From: Acetobacter ghanensis
GTDB lineage: Bacteria > Pseudomonadota > Alphaproteobacteria > Acetobacterales > Acetobacteraceae
DNA length: 64,000 bases
Reading direction: 5' to 3'
Assembly: GCF_001499675.1 (NCBI RefSeq)
Contig: NZ_LN609302.1
Coordinates: 1,029,896 to 1,093,895 of the forward strand
Program-made: the position numbers and the translations under genes
Notes under the pieces: generated by a model
Databases searched by the model: none
What the model saw: the letters and a program-made list of their open reading frames with translations, nothing else
What the model was told of the DNA's origin: nothing
In this document: positions 17,766-26,155 of the stretch, piece by piece
Position numbering within the stretch: position 1 is the stretch's first letter
Layout of the letters: each line of letters opens with the position of its first letter

Positions 17766-19730
17766 TCAGGACGGCTGGAGCGTTCTACGCGCGAACGTCC
17801 AGCACAAGGCCGCAAAGGCCACAGCACCCAGAATATTGGGGAGGCCCACAGGTAGCCACGAGGCGACGGAAAAAGCGTTGTCCTGCCCCGTCGCGCCAGA
17901 AAGAACGGCCAGCAGCACCCCGGTCAGGCTTTCCCCCACAATAAAGCCGGATGCCAGCATGGTGCCAATGGGGCCGTCCTCTTGGGCTGTGTGTTCCGCC
18001 GTGTTGGCTGCTTTCTTGTTCCGTGTGTGTCGGACCCGTTTGAGGGCCCAGCCCAGCATGGCGCCCCCCGCCAGCGTAAGGCTGACAGATGCGGGTAAGT
18101 ACAGCCCCACGGCCACTCCCAGAGGGGGCAGCGCAAGACTGCGGCAGCGCAAAAACAGGTCCAGCGCCACCAATCCCACTCCCAGCGCCATGCCGGCCGA
18201 GAGCATGTTCCAGTCAAGCGAGTGGGTAAAAATGCCTTTGGCAATTAGTGTAATCAGCGCGGGCTGCGGGGCAGAAAGAGCATGGCTGGGGTCCATGCCG
18301 GGGCGAGGCATGGCGCCAGAAAAACCATATGCCTGATAAAGCAGGTTCAGAACCGGAGGGATAACCGCAGCCCCCACAAGGCACCCGGCAATAAGGGCGA
18401 CTTCCTGCTTCCACGGGGTGGCGCCTACAAGCTGGCCAGTTTTGAGGTCTTGCAGATTATCGTTGGAAATGGCGACGGTGGCCGTAATGGCGGACAGCAG
18501 CAGAATGGTAAAAGCTGTTGCTAGTTTTTGCCCATCCGCCATCATGGCGTCCGGGGTCAGGCCCAGTGCCTCCAGCGCCAGAATCATCAGTGCGCACAGA
18601 ACCGCGCCAATAATGATGATGCCCGATATGGGGGAGGACGAGGAACCCACAATACCGGCCATGTAGCCGCACGCCGCAGCCATAATAAACCCGAATACAA
18701 TGCAAAACAGCACTGCCGCCATTACGACCGGCCCTACCCCGTGGGCCACGGGGGACAGAAATGCCGTAAAAAATACAGCCAGCAGCAGGGTGGAAAACAA
18801 AAGCAGCACGCCCATGGCGCGGGCCGAAAGGTCTTTGTCTGTTGTGGCGGTCAGGCCTGTGGAGCGTTGCAGCATGGTGCGTATGCCGCGCAGAACCGGC
18901 GGCATGAGTTCGATCAATGTCCACAAAGAGGCCACAGCAATAGCCCCGGCTCCAACAAAGCGGACTTTATGCAGCCATACGTCCTGCGCGAACTGTGCGG
19001 CAGGTAAATGCTGGGGGTTGGGGAGTATGCCAGTCAGCCACGGCACACCAATGCCCCATGCCAGAATACAGCCTGCCAGCATGGCCAGCCCACCCGTTAG
19101 CCCAACCAGATAGCCAGCGCCGATCAGGGCGGGGGAAAAAGCAGCAGTCAGTTGGAAAACGGCACTTCCGGCTGTGGTCGTAAGGCTTAACCCATCGCTC
19201 AGCAAACGCAGGCCGCTGCTGCAAAAGGAAAAGAGGGAGGCCAAAATGCTACCGCTTATCAGCGCCTTCAGTCCACGCTGGTTCCCTTTATCTGCCCCCG
19301 CACGCAGAATTTCCGCCGCAGCTACGCCCTCGGGGTAGGGGAGGCTGCTTTGGGTAACCAGTGCCCGCCGGAGCGGAATGGTAAACAGTACCCCCAGCAC
19401 ACCACCGGCAAAAGACAGCGCAGCCGTCTGCCAGAAAGGGAAGTGTGTCCAGAACCCGGCTATAATCAGCCCCGGAAATGTGGCGAATACGCAGGACAGG
19501 GTGCCTGCGGCAGAAGCCTGACTTTGCACCATGTTGTTTTCCAGCAGTGTTCCGCCGCCCATAAGGCGCAGTACGGCCATGGAAATAACAGCAGCCGGAA
19601 TGGAGGAGGCAAAGGTCAGCCCTATCCGCAGGCCAAGGTAAACGTTGGATGCGGTAAAGACGATGGTAATAAGCGCACCAAGTATAAGGCCGCGGAATGT
19701 CAGTTCCCGGGGGGGATTCGGGCTGGCCAT
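17766..19730 (-). CDS. OPT-family oligopeptide / metal-chelate transporter
   Basis: 654 aa with about 14-16 hydrophobic segments. The N-terminal signature NPPRELTFRGLILGALITIV followed by TASNVYLGLRIGLTFASSIPAAV is characteristic of the OPT superfamily, as are NNMVQSQASAAGTLS, FGFIMAAACGYMAGIVGSSSSPISGI and NLQDLKTGQLVGATPWKQEV. OPT transporters import small peptides or metal chelates using the proton gradient in the inner membrane. The bacterial members are poorly characterised, so the substrate is unknown. Single gene with a roughly 170-bp upstream gap. Confidence 0.9.
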   Translation of the reverse strand: MASPNPPRELTFRGLILGALITIVFTASNVYLGLRIGLTFASSIPAAVISMAVLRLMGGGTLLENNMVQSQASAAGTLSCVFATFPGLIIAGFWTHFPFWQTAALSFAGGVLGVLFTIPLRRALVTQSSLPYPEGVAAAEILRAGADKGNQRGLKALISGSILASLFSFCSSGLRLLSDGLSLTTTAGSAVFQLTAAFSPALIGAGYLVGLTGGLAMLAGCILAWGIGVPWLTGILPNPQHLPAAQFAQDVWLHKVRFVGAGAIAVASLWTLIELMPPVLRGIRTMLQRSTGLTATTDKDLSARAMGVLLLFSTLLLAVFFTAFLSPVAHGVGPVVMAAVLFCIVFGFIMAAACGYMAGIVGSSSSPISGIIIIGAVLCALMILALEALGLTPDAMMADGQKLATAFTILLLSAITATVAISNDNLQDLKTGQLVGATPWKQEVALIAGCLVGAAVIPPVLNLLYQAYGFSGAMPRPGMDPSHALSAPQPALITLIAKGIFTHSLDWNMLSAGMALGVGLVALDLFLRCRSLALPPLGVAVGLYLPASVSLTLAGGAMLGWALKRVRHTRNKKAANTAEHTAQEDGPIGTMLASGFIVGESLTGVLLAVLSGATGQDNAFSVASWLPVGLPNILGAVAFAALCWTFARRTLQPS

Positions 19731-19897
19731 GCGTCCTTTTTCTCCCAGACGGTCATGGAGGGTGCGCCATCAATGAGGGGAGTGGTCAGGCGCTACCTCT
19801 CAGGCAATAAAGGGCAGAGGCCGGGCCGGTGTGCCGCGACCGTCTGCTCTTTTGTGCACATACGATGCCCAAAGGTATTTGTCTGCACCAAAGCGGC

Positions 19898-21736
19898 CTA
19901 GAAAGTCAGTTCAATGTTGCTTTGCACAAAAGCACCGGAGGACGCACCAGCATGAATCATGCTCCGGGAGGCAAAAATATATTCCCCATCAATGCCCAGT
20001 GTAATGTGGCGGGTGGCGCGCCACGTAAAGCTGGCCTGCGGAATGGTGGCAGTATAGGTGCCATGTGGACGGTAGGCGTAAAAGGCGGTGCCGTTGGCGT
20101 AAACAGCATCCTCGCGGTTGTTCCGCCATACGGCTGGCACCTTGAGCAGCAGGGTGGTGTTGGAGGTAGGGGTAATGGTTGCAATGGGGCCTACGTCAAT
20201 CAGGTTTGACTGTCCAAGGTAGGTGCTCATGTCCAGGTAATAGGCGCTGGGCACGAAGGGGGAGAGAAAGCTGCCCCACGTGCTGGTCTGGCTTTTGTTC
20301 ATGTTCCCGCCGGATACGTCATCCACCTGTATGCCAATAGCCGGGTGGCCGGGCCATTTGGCAAAGCGCCAAGAGAGTGTGGCATCAATGGCGTAGGCGG
20401 AAACCGGGCGTGTTGGCCCGTCTTTGGCGGCACGGAATTCCCCACCCTGCCACATGCCGCCAATGGAAAATTCAAGCGGCCCGGCATTGCCCCATATGCG
20501 CATCCCCGGTGTATCTCGGTGCGTGGACCCGGCAATGGAGCCGCCCGCCATGGTGGGGAGGGAACTGCTGGAGAGCAGAATGCCCAGATAGAACGTATCC
20601 ACAAAAATCTGACTGTTCCGCCCCATGAACTTGAAGCTGGGAACCGCGTAGGATGTGTAGGCTCCAAAAAGGCGGGAATTCCAGCCAACCTGGTCGTGGA
20701 ATGGCGTTACAGGGGCATTGTTGGTCAGGGTCAGGTAAAACCCGTCTATACGAAAATTCTTCCAGAACGCGTATCCGCGCAGGCCATTCCATGAGTAGGG
20801 GAGGGAGGGGTAAACGCTGCCAGCAGTCACGTAAGGGGGCGCATCCAGAAACGTCATGCGGCCAGCCATGCCGCCAACGGTTGCGCCCAGCACTTTGCCG
20901 CGCACTTCCACAAAGGCCTGCTGGGCATCCAGCTTGCTGCGCCAGCGCCCTCCGGCATAGCCATAATAATTGACCCCGGCAGCCTGCCCGCTCATCAGCT
21001 CTCCATAAAAACGGACATGCTCGCCCAGATGCAGGTCTCCCCCCAGATTCCAACGAAAGTTGTTGCGGTAGGCGGGGTCTTTTTTGGTCGCACCAAAGCC
21101 GGCCCGCTGGTCATAAAAATTATGCTGCCGGAAGTTGCCGCTCAGTGTGAGGTAAATGTCTCCCTTGGTGTTGAAAGGAATGTATTTAAGGGCGTCCATG
21201 GCATCCAGCCGGTTGCGTTTGTCACGCAGGCTGGACCAGTCCTCCGCCCAGCGAGACACGGCATAATACCCCACGGTGCCAAACCCGGCTGCTGCTCCGG
21301 TATTGGCGTTGAAGACGCCCCACGGCCCCTGATGCATGAGTGCTGTAGGCAGTGGTTTGAGTTCCAGCGCCTGCGGCTGGCCGTAGGCTTCGGGGCGGCT
21401 GGTCAAGGGAGGGAGCAGGCGGTTGCCATCCCAGAATCCGGGGTGCGGTGTTCTGGATGTGGCTGGCGCAGGCGTGGGGGTTATGATGCGTGACCCCGTA
21501 ACCTCTTCTGGGGTGGTGGAAGTTTGTGGTGCGTTGGGTTGTGTGTGTGGCAAATGCAGGTACGCAGCATTGGGGGCGGTTTCCGCCAAAGCAGGCATTG
21601 CCCATAGACAGAACAGAATGGTGCTTCCGGCCAGCACGCCTGCTGTCAGGCGGACGGCATAATACTGTGGAGCAGGTAAGGTGCGCAGGGGGGCAATTGC
21701 CAACCCTGCGCGGAAGTCTGTGGTGATTACGGTCAT
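19898..21736 (-). CDS. Alginate-export-like outer-membrane porin
   Basis: 612 aa. The N-terminus has a hydrophobic segment ending in WAMPALAETA, a good signal-peptide cleavage site. A Pro/Thr-rich linker leads to a barrel-like region with alternating aromatic strands: GDIYLTLSGNFRQHNFYD, NNFRWNLGGDLHLGEHVRFY, GQAAGVNYYGYAG, LDAQQAFVEVRGKVLG and GRMTFLDAPPYV. The chain ends in ...NIELTF with a C-terminal Phe. This matches the alginate-export (AlgE-like) barrel family, which secretes or passes anionic oligosaccharides. No alginate biosynthesis genes are near, so it is an orphan porin and alginate itself is unlikely to be proven here. The AT-rich upstream region carries two dyads. Confidence 0.75.
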   Translation of the reverse strand: MTVITTDFRAGLAIAPLRTLPAPQYYAVRLTAGVLAGSTILFCLWAMPALAETAPNAAYLHLPHTQPNAPQTSTTPEEVTGSRIITPTPAPATSRTPHPGFWDGNRLLPPLTSRPEAYGQPQALELKPLPTALMHQGPWGVFNANTGAAAGFGTVGYYAVSRWAEDWSSLRDKRNRLDAMDALKYIPFNTKGDIYLTLSGNFRQHNFYDQRAGFGATKKDPAYRNNFRWNLGGDLHLGEHVRFYGELMSGQAAGVNYYGYAGGRWRSKLDAQQAFVEVRGKVLGATVGGMAGRMTFLDAPPYVTAGSVYPSLPYSWNGLRGYAFWKNFRIDGFYLTLTNNAPVTPFHDQVGWNSRLFGAYTSYAVPSFKFMGRNSQIFVDTFYLGILLSSSSLPTMAGGSIAGSTHRDTPGMRIWGNAGPLEFSIGGMWQGGEFRAAKDGPTRPVSAYAIDATLSWRFAKWPGHPAIGIQVDDVSGGNMNKSQTSTWGSFLSPFVPSAYYLDMSTYLGQSNLIDVGPIATITPTSNTTLLLKVPAVWRNNREDAVYANGTAFYAYRPHGTYTATIPQASFTWRATRHITLGIDGEYIFASRSMIHAGASSGAFVQSNIELTF

Positions 21737-21770
21737 TGGCCGAGGTCACTTCTTGTTATTTTTTGATTCC

Positions 21771-21797
21771 AGTCATTCATTCGTTAAGTGAATGACT
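21771..21797. promoter_or_regulatory. 9-bp inverted repeat upstream of the porin gene
   Basis: AGTCATTCA / TGAATGACT with a 9-base spacer, 35-61 bp upstream of the porin start. Operator-like; could also fold in the leader RNA. Confidence 0.4.
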
Positions 21798-21855
21798 TAT
21801 ATTAATGTTATTACAGCAAATGTTTGTATGTCATATCGCATTTGCGTGTGCTGCA

Positions 21856-21870
21856 TTCCTTATAAAGGAA
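21856..21870. promoter_or_regulatory. Palindrome further upstream of the porin gene
   Basis: TTCCTTATAAAGGAA is a perfect palindrome around a central T, inside the AT-rich 215-bp gap at 21737-21951 and about 120 bp before the porin start. The binding protein is unknown. Confidence 0.35.
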
Positions 21871-21951
21871 GTAACGCCCCGCTTCGATAAAAAAATGAGA
21901 AATAATGTTTTGAGTAAATGTATTTTTTAAAGACGTTAGTAAAAATATAAC

Positions 21952-22470
21952 TCAGGCACCATGCACTCGGTTCTGAAGTGTATGCAGGCAGATCTGTGTG
22001 CGTGTAGCTAGGTGGATGTCATGCACTGTGGTTACGGCCTGTTCTGCTTGCTTGCGCCATGTGGCGGACATGCCAACAGGGGAGCACACGTTTTTGGTGC
22101 TGCCTGCTACCTGCGCTTTTGGCTCTGTTGCGCTCAGCACAGTGGCTGGCTGGCGGGGGAGCAGGGTTTGCATGGTGTGCTCAAGCGTTCTGGCCGTGCG
22201 GGTATCAGTCTCGGGGAGTAGTGTTGCCACAATACGGGCCGCTTCCGGCCTGCCTTGCGCCAGTGCGTGCATGACCCCATCCCATCCATGATGGTGGGAG
22301 AGTGCGGCGGCCGTCTGCGCGATACCATCATGCGTAGCCATATACAGCACGTGGCTTGTTTTGTCGGTCTGTGCATCTGGTGGCAACGGTTTGTTCTGTG
22401 CCGCCATTACGCACAGTCCGGCAGACAGGCACACAAGTAAAGCCGACAGAAGAGGGCGCAGTGGTCGCAC
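21952..22470 (-). CDS. Small exported protein of unknown function
   Basis: I do not recognise a family. From the GTG at 22470 (AGGGAG upstream) the protein is 172 aa and begins with a clean signal peptide, RPLRPLLSALLVCLSAGLCVMAAQ; a longer frame starts at ATG 22545. The mature part is Ala/Thr/Gln-rich and mostly helical in look (LSHHHGWDGVMHALAQGRPEAARIVATLLPE) and has two Cys (NVCSPVG and QICLHT), which could form a periplasmic disulfide. It lies behind the AT-rich porin leader on the same strand and is divergent from the DUF3126 gene. Confidence 0.5.
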   Translation of the reverse strand: MRPLRPLLSALLVCLSAGLCVMAAQNKPLPPDAQTDKTSHVLYMATHDGIAQTAAALSHHHGWDGVMHALAQGRPEAARIVATLLPETDTRTARTLEHTMQTLLPRQPATVLSATEPKAQVAGSTKNVCSPVGMSATWRKQAEQAVTTVHDIHLATRTQICLHTLQNRVHGA

Positions 22471-22713
22471 GGTATGGTGGTCTCCCTTGGTGAGAAAGAC
22501 AGTTGCAGGGGAGAAAATGGCGCGGACATGGCAAGGGCGTGGCACGGGTGGGAAAGGTTGCGGCGGCGGAGCGGGATGGCCTATAGGGTGCGGAACAGAT
22601 CGGAAGGCGCGCGCGCCGGGTTCTTGGTCGCCTGCTGCTTACGGGGTGATCTGGTGGTCCCCGTGTACCGTTTTTCCTGATGCGTGATTTGGCTCGACTA
22701 AGGAATGAATGAC

Positions 22714-22941
22714 ATGAGCGCTTCTCTTTCTGCTCCAGAGATTACCCGCCTCCAGACTGCGTTGCGCCGCCTGCTTGGCTCGCCTGATCTGACGGTCAAC
22801 CCCGCTCCGCGTGCAGGCATGTCGGTTGAACTGGCTGTAAAAGGCGAGGTGATTGGCACCGTCCATCGTGATGATGAAGATGGGGACGTCAGCTACGCCG
22901 TAAACATGGTCGTGCTGGAAGAAGACCTGCCTCCGGCCTGA
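22714..22941 (+). CDS. DUF3126-family small protein
   Basis: 75 aa from the ATG at 22714, with AAGGA 9 bases upstream; two other ATGs lie at 22705 and 22709. The compact sequence EITRLQTALRRLLGSPDLTV, then VELAVKGEVIGTVHRDDEDG and SYAVNMVVLEEDL, fits the DUF3126 family of alphaproteobacteria, whose function is not known. Cytoplasmic and acidic. It stands alone, with a strong terminator 17 bp after its stop. Confidence 0.8.
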   Translation: MSASLSAPEITRLQTALRRLLGSPDLTVNPAPRAGMSVELAVKGEVIGTVHRDDEDGDVSYAVNMVVLEEDLPPA

Positions 22942-22958
22942 GCGCAGGACTAAAATGG

Positions 22959-22995
22959 AAAAGCCAGTCTTCCTTGCCGGAGGACTGGCTTTTTT
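22959..22995. terminator. Rho-independent terminator, shared by convergent genes
   Basis: AAAAGCCAGTCTTCC pairs with GGAGGACTGGCTTTT (one G-U pair) around TTGCC, followed by a T-run. The A-run on the other side makes it bidirectional, serving the DUF3126 gene and the DUF2939 gene. Confidence 0.85.
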
Positions 22996-23016
22996 ATTAT
23001 GGACCGTTGCGTTGTC

Positions 23017-23634
23017 TCAGGCGTTGGACGGTGTGGCCGCTGCCTGCATAATTGGCTCGCGCCGCATGGGCAGTTCCACATTATTAATTTTCCAGTGCCA
23101 GCCCTGAATCCGCAGTTCAACCCGCAAGGGTGTTTCACGCTCATGGCCGGGGAGTGGCAGCTCCATAACAAACTGGTCCAGCCGGTTGAAGTGGACAGAC
23201 GCCCGCGTTGCCAGCGATGCAAAAGAGGGCGCCGCCTGTGCCGCAGTGGGCGTTGCAGGCATGGCTTCATCTATCAGCGTGCCAAGGTTGGCCTGTGTCA
23301 CTGTTGTATCCACAGCATTGGATACAGCGGTGGAAGCAAAAGAGGACCCGAATTCGGGCAGTTCGTCCGCTGCGGGCTGCATGTTCAGGTGCAGACCGGC
23401 AAGTGTCTGCCGTTTAAGGGAGGCATCCAGTGCGGCCCAGTTGATCATCCGCCCCAGTGCCGTGGCATCGTGGTGTTGCAGGTCTATGGCCGCAGACCAC
23501 AGCGTAACAAAAGGGGATGCCAGATAAAGGCCGAATGACGCGGCTGCCGTGGCAACACACACCCGGCGCGCGGTCTGGCGCCGGGGCAGACTGGCTGGCC
23601 GGATTGTCGGTCCGGGCTGGGTGGAGGTTGTCAT
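23017..23634 (-). CDS. DUF2939-family membrane-anchored protein
   Basis: 205 aa from the ATG at 23634 (GAGGA 9 bases upstream); the open frame extends to 23697. A basic N-terminus leads to one hydrophobic segment (VCVATAAASFGLYLASPFVTLWSA). The following DATALGRMINWAALDASLKRQTLAGL is the core of DUF2939: a Tyr-x-Ser-Pro helix and a pattern of residues after a single N-terminal anchor. The C-terminal half is periplasmic with a final beta-rich part (VELRIQGWHWKINNVELP). Function unknown in the family. Confidence 0.7.
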   Translation of the reverse strand: MTTSTQPGPTIRPASLPRRQTARRVCVATAAASFGLYLASPFVTLWSAAIDLQHHDATALGRMINWAALDASLKRQTLAGLHLNMQPAADELPEFGSSFASTAVSNAVDTTVTQANLGTLIDEAMPATPTAAQAAPSFASLATRASVHFNRLDQFVMELPLPGHERETPLRVELRIQGWHWKINNVELPMRREPIMQAAATPSNA

Positions 23635-23826
23635 GGTACACATTCCTCGTATGCGCTTGTTGCAATTCTTATATAACAGATACCATCTTCTAACCACATA
23701 ATAATGTGCATGGTTCCATGCGTTATTACAAAAATATGACCTTTGTTACACGGTGTTAGGTTGCTCATAACGTATGTTGCAGCCCCGTCGGCTCACCGAA
23801 TGTTCAGGAGCGGGTAAAAGAGACCA

Positions 23827-24600
23827 ATGAAGCTTGACCTCAGCGAAAATGAAATCCAGCGCTATTCTCGCCACATTTTGTTGCCCGAGGTCGGCGGCAT
23901 CGGTCAGGCCGCGTTAAAGAACGCATCCGTGCTTGTGGTGGGGGCCGGTGGGCTGGGTGCGCCAGCGGCTTTGTATCTGGCTGCCGCAGGCGTAGGCCGA
24001 ATCGGTCTGGTGGATGACGATGTGGTGGAACTGTCCAACCTCCAGCGGCAGGTGCTGCACACCACGCCCTCCGTAGGGCAGAAAAAGGTGGAGTCCGCAC
24101 ATGAACGGCTGACAGCCCTGAACCCGGAAATTGTGGTCGAGACATGGGATGCCCGGCTGGATGGGCAGAGTGCGCAGGACCTCGTATCCCGGTATGATCT
24201 GGTGTGCGATGGATGCGACAACTTTGCCACGCGCTACGCGGTTAACGCAGCGTGCGTGCGGGCGGGCAAGGTGTTGGTCTCTGCTGCGGTGCAACGGTTT
24301 GAAGGGCAACTGGCAACATTCAGCCCAGAACGCGGCGGTGGGTGTTACAACTGCCTCTACCCTGCAACCGATGGAGAGGCATCGGGCCTGAGCTGTGGCG
24401 AGGCCGGCGTGCTGGGCGCGGTTACAGGGGTTATGGGCACCTTGCAGGCCACGCAGGCCCTGAAGGAAATTCTGGGGATAGGCGAGTCCGATGTGGGGCA
24501 GTTGCTCATGTGGGATGCGTTACGCATGAAGTTTACAACCATGGCCCTCAGTGCGGACCCGGCCTGCCCGGTCTGTGGCGGAGGGCGGCAACATGGTTGA
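23827..24600 (+). CDS. moeB: MoeB/ThiF-family adenylyltransferase (E1-like)
   Basis: 257 aa. The N-terminus has the family IQRYSRHILLPEVGGIGQAA, followed by the ATP-binding VLVVGAGGLGAPAALYLAAAGVG and LVDDDVVELSNLQRQVLH. Two zinc-binding CxxC pairs are present, CYNC and CPVC, and SCGEAGVLGAVTG contains the conserved Cys region. These enzymes adenylate the C-terminal Gly of MoaD- or ThiS-type sulfur carriers, for molybdopterin or thiamine synthesis. Which carrier is used cannot be decided here, because no moaD, moaE or thiS lies in the window. The stop overlaps the next gene's start by 8 bp, so it is coupled to a DsrE-like protein. Confidence 0.88.
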   Translation: MKLDLSENEIQRYSRHILLPEVGGIGQAALKNASVLVVGAGGLGAPAALYLAAAGVGRIGLVDDDVVELSNLQRQVLHTTPSVGQKKVESAHERLTALNPEIVVETWDARLDGQSAQDLVSRYDLVCDGCDNFATRYAVNAACVRAGKVLVSAAVQRFEGQLATFSPERGGGCYNCLYPATDGEASGLSCGEAGVLGAVTGVMGTLQATQALKEILGIGESDVGQLLMWDALRMKFTTMALSADPACPVCGGGRQHG

Positions 24601-24988
24601 TGCTCTGGCCAAACCGTTTGATCTGGCATTGGTGATTGTGGAAGCCCGGTACGAGCGCCTGCACGCGGCTTATATGTTGGCTGCCACGGCTGCGGCGATG
24701 GGGCAGAATGTTCTGCTTTTTGGCATGGGTGCAGGCGTATGCGCCTTTAGCCGGGACTGGCATGGTCTGGAAGATGGAGCCGCCGCGCAAAAGCGGGAGC
24801 AGGCCGGTGTGGCCGGGCTGGACGTGCTGCGTGAGGCGATGGTGGATATGGGAGCCACCTTTATGGTTTGCGACTCCGGTGTAAAAACGATGGGTCTTGT
24901 TGCGCAGGATCTGCTGCCAGAGGTTGAAACCGTGGGCTTGCCCAGTTTTTTTGATCGGGCCGGTGCAGCCAGACAACTGGTATTTTAA
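24593..24988 (+). CDS. DsrE/DsrF-like family protein
   Basis: 131 aa from the ATG at 24593, which overlaps the MoeB/ThiF stop. The pattern LALVIVEARYERLHAAYMLAATAAAMGQNVLLFGMG followed by AMVDMGATFMVCDSGVKTMGL is the DsrE/F/H fold; the Cys in FMVCDSG sits where TusD/DsrE sulfur-carrying cysteines lie. DsrE-type proteins pass persulfide sulfur between partners. Coupling to an E1-like enzyme for sulfur carriers suggests the pair works in sulfur transfer for cofactor synthesis, which is an inference from gene order. Cytoplasmic. Confidence 0.75.
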   Translation: MVDALAKPFDLALVIVEARYERLHAAYMLAATAAAMGQNVLLFGMGAGVCAFSRDWHGLEDGAAAQKREQAGVAGLDVLREAMVDMGATFMVCDSGVKTMGLVAQDLLPEVETVGLPSFFDRAGAARQLVF

Positions 24989-25122
24989 ATGGTGCATAGC
25001 AGGGTGCAGGCAGGTTTGAACCGGGTTGTGGCGTCTGCCTGTTCTGCTGTGCGACGTAAAGCGGTGAGCGAAGTTTGCGGAGCCTCTTGCTCCCGCGCCG
25101 CTCTCTTGGCAGGGATGCAGGC

Positions 25123-26121
25123 ATGATGTGCATTTGCTCTTCTTTCCGGTTTCGTCTGCTTGCCTGTGTGGCGGGCTGTATGGCAGCTTTTTCTGGCATT
25201 ACGGCGTCTGTCGGTGCGGCGACCACGACAACAACAACGCCTCCTGCCGACAAGCATCATAAACATGCGACTGCGGCCACACATGCCACAACGGCACACA
25301 AGGCTGGCAGCAGCAAGGCGGCAGCCAAGAGTGGTGTGGCTGCGGCCAGTAGCGGCAAGAAAACAAAGCATCACAAAAAACATGCGCAGGGTCATACAGC
25401 GGCACAGGCTGGCGCCCATGCTCCCGCACGGCCTCATACGGCAGCGGTTGCCGCAGGGGCCGCGGCAACAGGCGCTGCGGTGGGAGCCGCCAGTGCCGCG
25501 GCATCGCCCGATATGGCAGCACCAGATGCTGGCGTGCAGACTGACCCGGCAAAAGGGAGCGTAACGGGCCTGCCGTTGCCGCGTTATGCCGCCCTGCGTT
25601 CGGATGAGGTGAATATGCGGGCCGGGCCGGGGCAGCGCTTCCCTATTCTCTGGGTCTATCATCGCCGGGGAATGCCAGTACGGATTGAACGGGAATTTGA
25701 TGTCTGGCGGCTGGTGGAAGACCAGACCGGGCAGAAAGGCTGGATGCAGCAGGCCACATTGGCAGGCGGGCGCGATTTTCTGGTGCCGGGGGAACCTCCG
25801 GGGGACGAGACGCCTATTCCGTCCCAGACGGGGAAGGATGGAGAGAAAGTCTTGCCTTCCGGCCATATGGATGCTCGGGTGCTGGCAAGTGTTGGCACGG
25901 CTGAGGAAGCCAGAAAAATGCCGGGTGTGGTGCTAATGCGCGCCAGCGCCAGTGAGGATGCCAGCATTGTTGCCGTGTTGCGGCCGGGTACGGTTGGTTC
26001 CATCAAGGAATGTGCGGCAGGCGTTGCCTGGTGCAAGGTCTCGGTCAAGCAATATAACGGATGGGTGCCTCGCCGGGCCATCTGGGGTGTTGATGCAGAG
26101 GACGCCATCAACCCGTCATAA
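25123..26121 (+). CDS. Exported bacterial SH3-domain protein
   Basis: 332 aa from the ATG at 25123 (AGGGA just upstream); a TTG at 25075 is in frame but less likely. A signal peptide (LLACVAGCMAAFSGITASVGA) is followed by a low-complexity Thr/His/Lys/Ala-rich stretch of about 100 residues with many HK pairs. Two SH3b-like units follow: ALRSDEVNMRAGPGQRFPIL with WRLVEDQTGQKGWMQQ, then VLMRASASEDASIVAVL with WCKVSVKQYNGWVPR. SH3b domains often bind peptidoglycan, so a cell-wall-associated periplasmic role is likely. The gene lies between the DsrE-like gene and pyruvate kinase, and transcription may continue from one to the other. Confidence 0.8.
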   Translation: MMCICSSFRFRLLACVAGCMAAFSGITASVGAATTTTTTPPADKHHKHATAATHATTAHKAGSSKAAAKSGVAAASSGKKTKHHKKHAQGHTAAQAGAHAPARPHTAAVAAGAAATGAAVGAASAAASPDMAAPDAGVQTDPAKGSVTGLPLPRYAALRSDEVNMRAGPGQRFPILWVYHRRGMPVRIEREFDVWRLVEDQTGQKGWMQQATLAGGRDFLVPGEPPGDETPIPSQTGKDGEKVLPSGHMDARVLASVGTAEEARKMPGVVLMRASASEDASIVAVLRPGTVGSIKECAAGVAWCKVSVKQYNGWVPRRAIWGVDAEDAINPS

Positions 26122-26155
26122 TTTTTCCGGCGAATGGGTAAGGAGAAGCAGAGCC

